Positions 26,512 to 34,812 of a stretch of DNA of 45,731 nt are shown here, one piece after another (position 1 is the first letter of the stretch; the number at the start of each line of letters is the position of its first letter). The stretch spans positions 1-45,731 of the forward strand of contig CAYYAQ010000022.1 in NCBI GenBank assembly GCA_964469555.1, in the 5' to 3' direction. The position numbers were made by a program, and so were the translations under genes. This DNA is from CAYYAQ01 sp964469555 (GTDB lineage Bacteria; Planctomycetota; UBA1135; UBA2386). A model generated the notes under the pieces. That model was not told the origin of the DNA, searched no databases, and saw only the letters and a list, made by a program, of their open reading frames with translations.

Positions 26512-29500
26512 AGTCTCTCCTCATCTGCACGCTGGGTATCTGTTTCGCCATTCCGACGCTCGCTCCTGCGCAGGAGAAATCCGAGCGCGAACAACTCGAG
26601 GCGAAGCTTCAGCGGGATCAGCAGTCCATCCTTCGCAAGGCGGAGAGGCTTCGCGACCTGATGACCACGCTTCGGGATCAGTACAAAAAGGAGGAACGAA
26701 CGCGGCAGGTCGAACTCCTGGACAAGGGCCTGAGTCACCTGAAGGAAAGCGGGTTGCTGGAGACGGTGCAGGGAGTCCGCGAATCGCTGGACGCGAGTGC
26801 CCTTTCGCAAGCCAACCAGAAGGCTGAGCGGGTCGTCAACGACCTCCAGGCCCTGCTGTTGATCCTGCTCGACCGCCCTTCGATGGCGAAGATCGAAGAG
26901 GAGATCGGCAAGACCAAGGAGATGGAGGCGACCGCGGCTGAACTCGAGCAGCGTCAGACCGAGCTCCTGGAGAAGAACCGCGAGACGAGCGAACGAAGCC
27001 TCACCCAAGCCGAGCGAAAGCTCGCGGAGGAGTTCCGGAACCTCGCTCGGATGCAGCAAGAAGAAGCGGAACAGAACATTCGCGAAGCAGGGACGCGGCA
27101 ACCGTTCCTGGAGAACGCCCTGCGTCGCGTCGAGCAATTGCAGCGCGAGCGAGACCGCCTGGACGCCGAACTCAAGAGACAGCGCGAGAACCCGGACTCG
27201 AGGAATCCCGCCCGGAAGCAGATGTTCGACATCAACGCGCTGAAAGAACAGACCCTGCAGCAGATGGCGCTTCGCTCGAGGCAGCGCAGCATGGAACGCG
27301 TGAGCCGTGGCGCCCAGCAACTTCAGCAGGCGGCAAAGCGCCAGGACGAAGCCGAGATCCAGAACGCCAAGGACACGCTGCGAGGCGAGATGAGCCGCGC
27401 CCAGAAGAACCAGGAGGCCGACCTGGCCAAGGAGATCGAAGATCTTCTGAAGCAACTCGAGGAGGCCAAGGGCGACGAACTCGACGCCGTGGCGAAGAAG
27501 ATCGAGAAGAAGACAGACGAAACCGCCAAGAAGCAGCAAGCCGCGAACAACAACGACCTCGACCAACTTGCGAAGGCCGCCAAGGACGTCGCCGCAGAGT
27601 TCGAGAAGACCCGCAAGGCCGAGAAGAGGAAGAGCGGCAAGCCGGAGAAGAGCCTCGAGGCCGCGACCAGGGATCTCGAGAACGCGGCGAAGGAAGGCAA
27701 GAAGGACGACAAGACCCAGAAGACCTTGTCCCACCTTTCCCAGGCCCTCCGCAATCTGGACGAAGCCAGGGCTGCGATCCAACGCCGCAACCCCTCTAAC
27801 GACCGACGAGCTGGCCAGATGGCGACCGACGCCGCGGAAGCCGCGCGTGAACTCCGTGAGTCTCCTGGCGCAAAGCCCGAGAGCGAACGGAACCAGCCCA
27901 ATAACCGCGAGAACCGCGACAACGAGAACAAGGCCAACAACCGCGAGAACCGCAACAACGAGAACAAGGCCAACAACCGCGAGAACCGCGACAACGAGAA
28001 CAAGGCCAACAACCGCGAGAACCGCGACAACGAGAACAAGGCCAANNNNNNNNNNNNNNNNNNNNNNNNNNNNNNNNNNNNNNNNNNNNNNNNNNNNNNN
28101 NNNNNNNNNNNNNNNNNNNNNNNNNNNNNNNNNNNNNNNNNNNNNCGCGACAACGAGAACAAGGCCAACAACCGCGAGAATCGCGACAACGAGAACAAGG
28201 CCAACAACCGCGAGAATCGCGACAACGAGAACAAGGAGGCCAAGCAGCAGGACGAAAAGCAGCCAGCGGAGAACCGCGCTGCCCAGAAGCTGGACGACGT
28301 CGAGCGCCAGATGCGCGAGGCCGCCAAGGAACTCGAAAAGGAGACGAGGGATCGCCGGAATGGCGAACAGCCCAACCGCGAACAGCAGCGCCGCACTGAC
28401 GAGCGGATGCAACGGACTCGCGAAGATCTAGACCAGGCCCGTCGCGCTCTCGAGCGCGAGTTGAAGAACAACGGCCAGCAACAGCAGTCGAGGCAGGAGG
28501 CCCAGCGCCGACAGGAGCAGCTAAACCGCCAGGCTCAGAACATGCGCGACGAGATGAAGCGCGCGGAACAGCAAGGCGACCTTTCCAAGCAGCAACAGCA
28601 GAAGGCTGACCAGGCGATGAAGCGGGCGCAGGACCAGATGAAGCAGGCCCAGCGCTCGATGGAGCAGAACAAGCAGGCCCAGGCCGCGCGCCAGCAGCAG
28701 GCGGCGAGCGATCAGGTCGACAAGGCCCGCGAGGAAATGCAGCGCAACCGCCCGCTCAACGAAGAGCAGAAGCAGGCGCTCAAGGAACAGGCCAAGGACC
28801 AGAAGAAGCTCGCCGACGACATCATGAAGCTGGCGAAGCTCGCCGAGGATCTCAAGAACCAGCGGGCACAACAGGCACTCGACCGCGCCACGGAGAAGGC
28901 CCGCGAAGCCGCGGAGGAACTCGAAAAGGGCAACGACGACGAGGCCGAGAAGAAGCAGGAAGAAGCCCGCGACGCCCTGCGCGAGGCCCAAGACGAGCTC
29001 GAAGAGGAACGCGAACGCTACGAGGACCTCCGCCAGGAAGAACTGCTCTTCAAGATCCAGGAGGAACTGAAGCAGCTGCTCGCGAAGCAGGAGCCGATCA
29101 CGGTGAAGACCGAAGAAGCTGGCGAGGCCCTCGCGAAGAACGGTCGCCTGTCACGCCGCGCGCGCCGACGCCTCAACGTCCTGAGCGACGAAGAACAGGA
29201 GCTCAAGACCAAGGCTGAGTTCATGCGCAAGGCCCTCGAAAAGGAGGAGGTCCTCGTCTTCAGCCACGCCCTGAGGTCCAGCGAACAGGACCTAGCGGAG
29301 GTCAAGAAGCGCCTGGCCGGCAGCCGCCCGCAGCCCGACATGGTCACCATCGTCCTGCAAAAGGACGTCGAAGACCGCACCAAGAAGCTCATCGCCGCCC
29401 TCAAGCGCGAGCAAAAGCGACGCCAGGAGCAGCGCAAGAAAGACCGTGAGGAGCGGAAGAATCAGCAGAACCAGAACGACCGAGAGCAGGGCGACAGGAA

Positions 29501-29816
29501 CCAGCGCCAGAACAACAACCAAAACCGCAAGCAGCGTCTGGTCTCCATCACCGCGGAGCTCGAGATGCTCAAGCAGATGGAGGAGGACATGCTCAAGCGG
29601 ACCAGGTTCATGGAGAAGCTGATCAGCGCCCGCGGCGACGATGTGTCCGAAGTGGACCTGGCACTCCTCGAACGCTTGACGCACCGCCACAACCAGATCA
29701 CCGAGATCTTCCTGGCGCTCAAGAAGCAGGTCGAAGAGGCGCTCAACCCTCAACCGCAGGGTGAAGCGCTACCCGACAAGGACAAGGACAAAGACCCGAA
29801 CAAGAAGGGCAAGTAG
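26508..29816 (+). CDS. Very large exported Gln/Glu/Arg-rich coiled-coil protein with 12-residue repeats
   Basis: About 1101 residues as assembled (real length unknown because of a gap). GGGGG...AGG just upstream and the ATGA overlap set the start. Signal peptide: MKSLLICTLGICFAIPTLAPAQ. The rest is almost entirely charged coiled coil, very low in hydrophobic residues, with long Gln/Arg/Glu segments. Residues ~465-580 are tandem copies of NNRENRDNENKA. The C-terminal ~500 residues return to coiled coil (KAREAAEELEKGNDDEAEKK) and end Lys/Asp rich. It probably pairs with the DUF4175-like protein, like the low-complexity tail of single-chain homologues. Function unknown; a long rod or brush in the periplasm is inference. 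Confidence 0.75.
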   Translation: MKSLLICTLGICFAIPTLAPAQEKSEREQLEAKLQRDQQSILRKAERLRDLMTTLRDQYKKEERTRQVELLDKGLSHLKESGLLETVQGVRESLDASALSQANQKAERVVNDLQALLLILLDRPSMAKIEEEIGKTKEMEATAAELEQRQTELLEKNRETSERSLTQAERKLAEEFRNLARMQQEEAEQNIREAGTRQPFLENALRRVEQLQRERDRLDAELKRQRENPDSRNPARKQMFDINALKEQTLQQMALRSRQRSMERVSRGAQQLQQAAKRQDEAEIQNAKDTLRGEMSRAQKNQEADLAKEIEDLLKQLEEAKGDELDAVAKKIEKKTDETAKKQQAANNNDLDQLAKAAKDVAAEFEKTRKAEKRKSGKPEKSLEAATRDLENAAKEGKKDDKTQKTLSHLSQALRNLDEARAAIQRRNPSNDRRAGQMATDAAEAARELRESPGAKPESERNQPNNRENRDNENKANNRENRNNENKANNRENRDNENKANNRENRDNENKAXXXXXXXXXXXXXXXXXXXXXXXXXXXXXXXXXXRDNENKANNRENRDNENKANNRENRDNENKEAKQQDEKQPAENRAAQKLDDVERQMREAAKELEKETRDRRNGEQPNREQQRRTDERMQRTREDLDQARRALERELKNNGQQQQSRQEAQRRQEQLNRQAQNMRDEMKRAEQQGDLSKQQQQKADQAMKRAQDQMKQAQRSMEQNKQAQAARQQQAASDQVDKAREEMQRNRPLNEEQKQALKEQAKDQKKLADDIMKLAKLAEDLKNQRAQQALDRATEKAREAAEELEKGNDDEAEKKQEEARDALREAQDELEEERERYEDLRQEELLFKIQEELKQLLAKQEPITVKTEEAGEALAKNGRLSRRARRRLNVLSDEEQELKTKAEFMRKALEKEEVLVFSHALRSSEQDLAEVKKRLAGSRPQPDMVTIVLQKDVEDRTKKLIAALKREQKRRQEQRKKDREERKNQQNQNDREQGDRNQRQNNNQNRKQRLVSITAELEMLKQMEEDMLKRTRFMEKLISARGDDVSEVDLALLERLTHRHNQITEIFLALKKQVEEALNPQPQGEALPDKDKDKDPNKKGK
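27900..28238 (+). repeat. 36-bp in-frame tandem repeat array (NNRENRDNENKA)
   Basis: Four units are visible before the gap (27900-27935, 27936-27971, 27972-28007, 28008-28043; the second has RN for RD). After the gap there is a partial unit (28146-28166) and two full ones (28167-28202, 28203-28238, the last ending in KE). Units differ by single bases (AAC/AAT and GAC/AAC). The array is contiguous and coding, without spacers, so it is not CRISPR. Confidence 0.95.
28046..28145. other. Scaffold gap (100 N) in the repeat array
   Basis: Exactly 100 N, a standard unknown-length placeholder. The flanking repeat phases require a real gap of 13 + 36k nt if the array is perfect; 100 does not fit any k. 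The array length, and so protein length, is unresolved. Confidence 0.95.
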
Positions 29817-29837
29817 TCCACTCGCGAACCGCAAACA

Positions 29838-29871
29838 GCGCCTCTGGCCCGTCCCGTCGGTCCGGAGGCGC
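29838..29871 (+). terminator. Hairpin after the coiled-coil gene
   Basis: GCGCCTCTGG (29838-29847) pairs with CCGGAGGCGC (29862-29871), ten pairs with one G-U, loop 14 nt. It is 22 nt past the stop. No T-tract follows, so it may be a weak or factor-dependent terminator or a 3'-end stabiliser. The following 200 nt to the next gene hold no ORF I support; GATAAT at 30017 could be a -10. Confidence 0.4.
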
Positions 29872-30071
29872 GTTGCATGTACCCCATGCGTTCGCAAGGA
29901 CTTATGCCTTCGGCTCCGGCGCGTGACGCGGCGCGGACGGCGATGTAGGAGACGCTGACCGCGAGAGTTACACAAACCGGTCATCCCCGACCCTGTTCTC
30001 CGGCAAGTCTCGGGTCGATAATAACCCCACCGGAAGGGTATGCCCGCCCGCACGACCTGAGGATCCAAGAC

Positions 30072-30776
30072 ATGAGACGACTGGCACTACTAGCAACCCT
30101 CGCCGCAATCGCGATCCCGCTTCCCGCACAGATCGAAGAAGACCCGCGCCAGAAGATGCAGGAGATCCTCAACAAGGTCGCCGAGGAGATGCAGCTGATC
30201 GACAAGTGGCTCCAGGAGAGCAGTCGCTCGAAGGATGCCGCCAAGAGCATGAGTCGAAACATAGCCCAGCTGGAGAAGCTCCTCGACAGCGTCGGGAAGT
30301 CGCAACAGGAAGTCGTCAAGGGCATCGACGACCTGCTGAACCAGGCCCAAAAGATGAAGAGCCAGGGGGACAAGAGCGACTCCTCCAAGAAGAAGGACCA
30401 GCAGCGCAACCAGCAACAGCGGAGGCAACGCCAACAGCAGCAGCGTGACGGCCAGCAGCAGAAGCGTCGGCGCGAACTGCAAAAGCCGCAGCAGCGCCCG
30501 CAACAACCAGAGGATCAGAAGGGCAAGAAACAGAACCAGGCCAAGCGCGACCAGAACGGCAAGGAGAAGCGGGACAAGGGCAAGAACCTCGCTTCGAAGG
30601 ATCCGAACAATCGCGGCACCGAGAAGGTGAACGGCAAGAAGATCCAGGGCGCCTGGGGCGACCTGCCGGACTACATCCTCAAGCACGGTCGCGGCAGCAT
30701 GCCAAACGTGCCCGAGAAGTACCGCAAGTACCTCGAGGCCCTCACGAAGGAAGGCCACAAGAAGAAGGACAAGTAG
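30072..30776 (+). CDS. Secreted Gln/Lys-rich coiled-coil protein with conserved-looking C-terminus
   Basis: 234 residues. GAGGAT eight nt before the ATG supports the start. Signal peptide: MRRLALLATLAAIAIPLPAQ. A helical segment (~24-95; LEKLLDSVGKSQQEVVKGIDDLLNQ) is followed by a Gln/Arg/Lys low-complexity stretch (~100-175). The C-terminal ~40 residues form a compact block (WGDLPDYILKHGRGSMPNVP then KYRKYLEALTK), likely the functional end. It is a small relative in style of the preceding 1101-residue protein and is probably the last gene of the cluster, behind a 255-nt gap. No known family is recognised with certainty. Confidence 0.7.
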   Translation: MRRLALLATLAAIAIPLPAQIEEDPRQKMQEILNKVAEEMQLIDKWLQESSRSKDAAKSMSRNIAQLEKLLDSVGKSQQEVVKGIDDLLNQAQKMKSQGDKSDSSKKKDQQRNQQQRRQRQQQQRDGQQQKRRRELQKPQQRPQQPEDQKGKKQNQAKRDQNGKEKRDKGKNLASKDPNNRGTEKVNGKKIQGAWGDLPDYILKHGRGSMPNVPEKYRKYLEALTKEGHKKKDK

Positions 30777-30795
30777 TCCCCGAATCGCGCGAAAG

Positions 30796-30845
30796 GCGCG
30801 GGATCTCCCCCGCGGGACCTCCTCCCCGCGGGAGAGATCCCGCGC
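30796..30845. terminator. Strong bidirectional terminator hairpin
   Basis: The arms 30796-30816 and 30825-30845 form a 21-bp stem with a single mismatch and an 8-nt loop. TTTCTC follows on the plus strand and CCTTTCG on the minus strand. It lies exactly between two convergent stop codons (30776 plus, 30861 minus), so it probably ends both transcripts. Confidence 0.8.
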
Positions 30846-30860
30846 TTTCTCGTACAACTC

Positions 30861-32030
30861 CTATGCGAATGCGTCGGCCGCCACCACGGGCTGCCGTCGC
30901 GCTCCGACCCCGAGCGCCAACCCCAGCGCGAGCACGGTCGACACGATCGAACTGCCGCCGTAGCTGATCAGCGGCATAGGCAGGCCCGTCGCCGGCACCA
31001 GCCACGCGCACACCGCGACATGCATCAGGGATTGGGTGCCGATGAATGCCGCTACTCCGATGATCAGGATCCGTCCGAAACGCTCGCGAGACAAGAACGC
31101 GAGCCGTAGCAGGAGCAGCACCAGCAAGGCCTGCAGCGACATCAACACGATCACGCCGAGCATCCCTTGCCCCTCGGCGACGACGGAGAAGATGTAGTCC
31201 GCGTTGCGGTACGGCAGAAAGTCGTAGCGATTCTGCGGCCCTTCGCCGAGACCGAACCCCGTCCATCCGCCGGCCCCCACCGCGATCAACGACTGCCATG
31301 GCTGGTAGGCTGGACCGCGGATCGAATTCTGGACCCCAGCGTTGACCTCGGCATCCGCCGGCCAGGAGAAGTGCTGGGCCCACACTTCGACCCGGGTCCG
31401 CTGGTAGTCGTGGAGCACGAACACCCCCGCCAGCACCACGACGACCGCTCCCACGGCGAGGAACGCCGCGATCTGCTTGGCCCTGGCCCCCGCCGCGTAA
31501 CTCATCGCCAGGAGGATCGGCCAGAACACGAGCGAACTGCCGAGGTCGGGTTGACGCATCACCAACAACGCGGGTACGGCGGTGATCAGCGCCGGGACGA
31601 GCAGGTTCCCGCCCAGGCGCCCCTCGCTGCGGAACCGCAACCACGCAGCCAACGCGACGATCACCGCGGGCTTCGCGAACTCCGACGGTTGGATCGCGAA
31701 TCCCGGCAGGAGATACCACCGCCGCGCGCCGTTGATCGTCGACCCAAAGATGGGTAGCAGCAACAACCCGAGCAATGCGACGCCGTACAGCACCCACGCG
31801 AACCGCATGATCCTCGGGTACGGAACGAGAATCAGGACCACTGCCATTCCCGCGCTGACCGCAAGGAAGAGGCTCTGCCGCAAGTGTTGGCCGGCGAACC
31901 TCGGGTCGTACTGCGTCGCCGAATGGATGAACACCAGCCCGAAGAGAGCCAGGGTCGTCGCGACCAACACGATCCACCAATCCACCCTGCGGAAGACCTC
32001 CAACGGATGCTCGCGTCCGAGAAGGGTCAC
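30861..32030 (-). CDS. rodA: RodA, SEDS peptidoglycan glycosyltransferase
   Basis: 389 residues, about ten TM helices. GARRWYLLPGFAIQPSEFAK (101-120) and the last-helix motif GLPMPLISYGGSS are SEDS signatures. The catalytic aspartate expected in the RxxDFIF motif is present as D278 (LPYRNADYIF). SEDS proteins polymerise lipid II into glycan strands with a class B PBP. The GTG start at 32030 overlaps the stop of the PBP2 gene (GTGA), with GAAGGA about six nt upstream. Being directly after mreBCD and PBP2 makes it RodA rather than FtsW. It is the last gene of the rod operon, followed by the bidirectional terminator. Confidence 0.92.
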   Translation of the reverse strand: MTLLGREHPLEVFRRVDWWIVLVATTLALFGLVFIHSATQYDPRFAGQHLRQSLFLAVSAGMAVVLILVPYPRIMRFAWVLYGVALLGLLLLPIFGSTINGARRWYLLPGFAIQPSEFAKPAVIVALAAWLRFRSEGRLGGNLLVPALITAVPALLVMRQPDLGSSLVFWPILLAMSYAAGARAKQIAAFLAVGAVVVVLAGVFVLHDYQRTRVEVWAQHFSWPADAEVNAGVQNSIRGPAYQPWQSLIAVGAGGWTGFGLGEGPQNRYDFLPYRNADYIFSVVAEGQGMLGVIVLMSLQALLVLLLLRLAFLSRERFGRILIIGVAAFIGTQSLMHVAVCAWLVPATGLPMPLISYGGSSIVSTVLALGLALGVGARRQPVVAADAFA

Positions 32031-34333
32031 AGGTAATCCTTCGCCAACTTCGGATTCGCGCGCAGCTCACGCAGGAAGTTCCTGAACATCGGCCCCGCGA
32101 CCGTGGCCCCGAAGCCGCCCTCCTCCGTGTTGTAGACGACACATGCAAAGGCGAGCTTCGCCGGCGCACGCCCCACGAAGCCGGCGAGCCAGGCATTGTT
32201 CGTCGTCCTGATTCCCCCGTTGGGAAGCCGTTTCTTGCTGATCTCCGCGGTCCCGGTCTTGGCCCATACCCCATCGAGATTCAGTTTGCGCGCCGTGCCG
32301 GTGCGGGTGCAGCGCAGCATGCCCTCGTGAATGATGGCGACGTCGTCGGGGTGGAGCCCGAGATCGAGGGAGCGGACGTGCTCCGGTCGGCGCCGCACGA
32401 GACTCAACTCGGGGAGCCGACCTGTCGCGATACCTGCGTACGCCCGCACCATCTGCAGGACGTTGGCCTCGACGAAGTATCCGATCGACCGGCGCTGGAT
32501 GTCGTCCGAGAGTTGCCAGACCGGATCGGGATACGTCGATGCGGGGATGCCCGGCACGTAGGCCTGGAACCACTTTGACGCGGGAGGAGGCTTGCCCCTC
32601 TTTCTGGCCGCATCCAACTTCCCTGGCTCACGGTACAACCCGAACCGTTCGTACGCCCGCCTCACGCCTTCCCACCTGAGCCCCTCGCCGACCTGGAAAA
32701 AGAAGTAGTTGCACGACTCTCCCAGCGAATAGACGCAGTCGTCGACATGCGTGCCATGGATGTGATCACACCGCAGTCGCCGCCGCCGGAACGGTATGTC
32801 CGGGTTGGGTTTCATCGGGCGGCTACCGCGACACTCGTCGAATTTCATCGGATCACCGGCGAGGCGGCCATGACGTCTTGCGTCGAGGTGCTCCGCGAGG
32901 AGCAGCGGCTTCGCCAGCGATCCGATGAACCCGGTGCCGGACCAGCTGATCGCAGGATCCGGAAGCTTCCGCTTGGCGGCCATGCGGTCTTTTCTCGACG
33001 GTCGGCTGGCCAACGCCAACACGTCTCCAGTGTTCGGATCGATGATCGCGATCGCCGCGAGTTGGCCCTCCCGGCCTCCGAGCGCCTCGTCGACGGCGTG
33101 CTCCAGCAGGTGCTGCAACCGGAGGTCGACCGTCAGATACACGTCGTTGCCCGGCGTGACGTCGAAGTTGCTCCACAACCCCATGTCCCGGCGCCGCCGC
33201 CCGCGCAACACCCAGTGCATCCCGGCTGTCCCCCGCAGGACCGAGTCCTGATCCCTCTCGACTCCGCCTCGTCCGACGCGGCCCTGACTCTCCATGTGCG
33301 CGGCCATCGCCCCCCGCAACCGCCGGCTCACGGACGAACGCAGCTCCTCCGGAAGTCCCTCATCCGCGAGAGCCATCGCATCGAGTTCTTGGGAGAGCTC
33401 CGCCAGAATCTTGGCGCGTCGTTTCTCGTCCGCCTTGATCCCCCATTCCGCGGTGACGAACCCGACGTGAGATTCGAGAGTCTCCCACCGCGCTTCCACA
33501 GCGCCCTTCTGCCGGGCGACCGAAGGACGGACATGAAATCCAGGATGGCGCTCCCTGCTCCTCGCGATCCGTCGCGCGTCAACGTACGCGAGACCATCTT
33601 GCATCCGTCGCGCCACGAGTTCAGAGCTCGATTTCTTGAGCCGCCTCTCCTCACACAACCGCAGGTGGTCCCAGAGGCTCCTTGCCGGTATTCCTTTCGG
33701 TGGTGGCTTGGTGTCTTCTCGCAGCAGGAGCGCCGCGATCTCTTCGAGTTCTGCAAGGCGGCGCGAAAAGACTTCGCGAAGCCGGGCACGGTCCAGACCG
33801 ATGTTCTGGACGATCGAACCGCGACCGCCGTCCAGGGACTTCCGTATCTCCCCTCCCAAACGGGAACGGCTCTCGTCTGTCAGACTCGCCAAGAGGGACG
33901 TCAGGTAGAACCGCAGGTCCCGCGCAGGGTCATGCTCGAGTTCACGAAACGAGTCGAACTGCAATGAGAGACAGATCTCGAACGCGGCCGTGACACCGGC
34001 AGGGGAGAGCGGCAATCGGCGCTTGCCCCGCGCATCGAGCAAGAGATTCGCACCGTGCCACGCGACCCCGCACGGGTGGCGTCGGCGAAACTCGCGGTAG
34101 TGAACCTCGAGCGCCGACGTCGGTCGGTCGTAGACCAACAGATTACCCCGGCGGTCACGGACGTCGCCGCGCTTCGTCGGGACATCGCGGAACGCCCAAC
34201 GGTTCGTGTAGCTCCGTCTCAGCCAATCTTCGTGTTCGACGATCATCGTGTGCCCCACGAGAAGGAGCAGGCCGAGCGCGGCGAAGAGGTACACCACCGC
34301 CAGAATCACCAACCGTCGGCGCGAGTCGTTCAC
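32027..34333 (-). CDS. mrdA: Penicillin-binding protein 2 (class B transpeptidase), enlarged
   Basis: 768 residues from GTG 34333, which overlaps the mreD stop. The open frame continues to 34963, but that part is out of frame with mreD. One TM helix (~8-27) leads to the pedestal region. All three transpeptidase motifs are intact: S472-LA-K475, S540-C-N542 and K692TG694. It cross-links new glycan made by RodA in the periplasm. The family is usually near 630 residues. The extra ~130 lie between the N-terminal pedestal and the catalytic domain (~150-370), an Arg/Glu-rich helical stretch. Position in the mre-rodA operon assigns it to elongation. Confidence 0.9.
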   Translation of the reverse strand: MNDSRRRLVILAVVYLFAALGLLLLVGHTMIVEHEDWLRRSYTNRWAFRDVPTKRGDVRDRRGNLLVYDRPTSALEVHYREFRRRHPCGVAWHGANLLLDARGKRRLPLSPAGVTAAFEICLSLQFDSFRELEHDPARDLRFYLTSLLASLTDESRSRLGGEIRKSLDGGRGSIVQNIGLDRARLREVFSRRLAELEEIAALLLREDTKPPPKGIPARSLWDHLRLCEERRLKKSSSELVARRMQDGLAYVDARRIARSRERHPGFHVRPSVARQKGAVEARWETLESHVGFVTAEWGIKADEKRRAKILAELSQELDAMALADEGLPEELRSSVSRRLRGAMAAHMESQGRVGRGGVERDQDSVLRGTAGMHWVLRGRRRRDMGLWSNFDVTPGNDVYLTVDLRLQHLLEHAVDEALGGREGQLAAIAIIDPNTGDVLALASRPSRKDRMAAKRKLPDPAISWSGTGFIGSLAKPLLLAEHLDARRHGRLAGDPMKFDECRGSRPMKPNPDIPFRRRRLRCDHIHGTHVDDCVYSLGESCNYFFFQVGEGLRWEGVRRAYERFGLYREPGKLDAARKRGKPPPASKWFQAYVPGIPASTYPDPVWQLSDDIQRRSIGYFVEANVLQMVRAYAGIATGRLPELSLVRRRPEHVRSLDLGLHPDDVAIIHEGMLRCTRTGTARKLNLDGVWAKTGTAEISKKRLPNGGIRTTNNAWLAGFVGRAPAKLAFACVVYNTEEGGFGATVAGPMFRNFLRELRANPKLAKDYL

Positions 34334-34812
34334 GGACCCTCCTCCTGGAACAGGCTGAGGGGTGGCACCGATCGCAGCGCGAGAGTGAACACGGGAATCA
34401 CGCACATCGCGACGAAGATCTCGAACCCGGTCATCGGCAGGGCGGGGCCACCCTCCGCGGTGAGTCGGAAGAGCAGACCTGAGAGCCGTGGCAAGACGAA
34501 CGCGAGGAATCCCGACGCCAAGCACGGCCACAGCACGGAGCCCCGGGAGAACACGCCGCGCAGCGGCAGGAGAACCGCTACAGGCACGCCGAGGACCAGC
34601 AGGTGCAGCGCGACGCTGCCCGGAACCAGCACGGACCGCGAGAGCGCGGCGCACAAGAGCAGCCCGGGGAGGGCCTTTGGCTTGGCGTAGAGCGCGCAGA
34701 ACAACGCGATCGAAAGCGAGAGGTCCGGAACGTGATCCGTCAGCCCTGCGAACCAACCGTCCAACAGGAACAAGTGCAGCGCCACGAAGAACCACAGCAG
34801 CCAGGCGATCAT
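34330..34812 (-). CDS. mreD: MreD-like rod-shape membrane protein
   Basis: 160 residues with five or six hydrophobic helices and short loops, the MreD pattern and size (~160-170). The sequence is poorly conserved, as usual in this family, so the call relies on topology and the operon. It starts with an ATG overlapping the mreC stop and ends overlapping the mrdA start, so all three are translationally coupled. MreD joins MreC and RodA/PBP2 in the elongation complex. Confidence 0.82.
   Translation of the reverse strand: MIAWLLWFFVALHLFLLDGWFAGLTDHVPDLSLSIALFCALYAKPKALPGLLLCAALSRSVLVPGSVALHLLVLGVPVAVLLPLRGVFSRGSVLWPCLASGFLAFVLPRLSGLLFRLTAEGGPALPMTGFEIFVAMCVIPVFTLALRSVPPLSLFQEEGP

Noticed and set aside
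27900..28238. 36-bp direct repeats resembling CRISPR repeats
   Set aside because: The units are contiguous with no spacers, keep one reading frame and encode the same 12 residues. It is a coding minisatellite.
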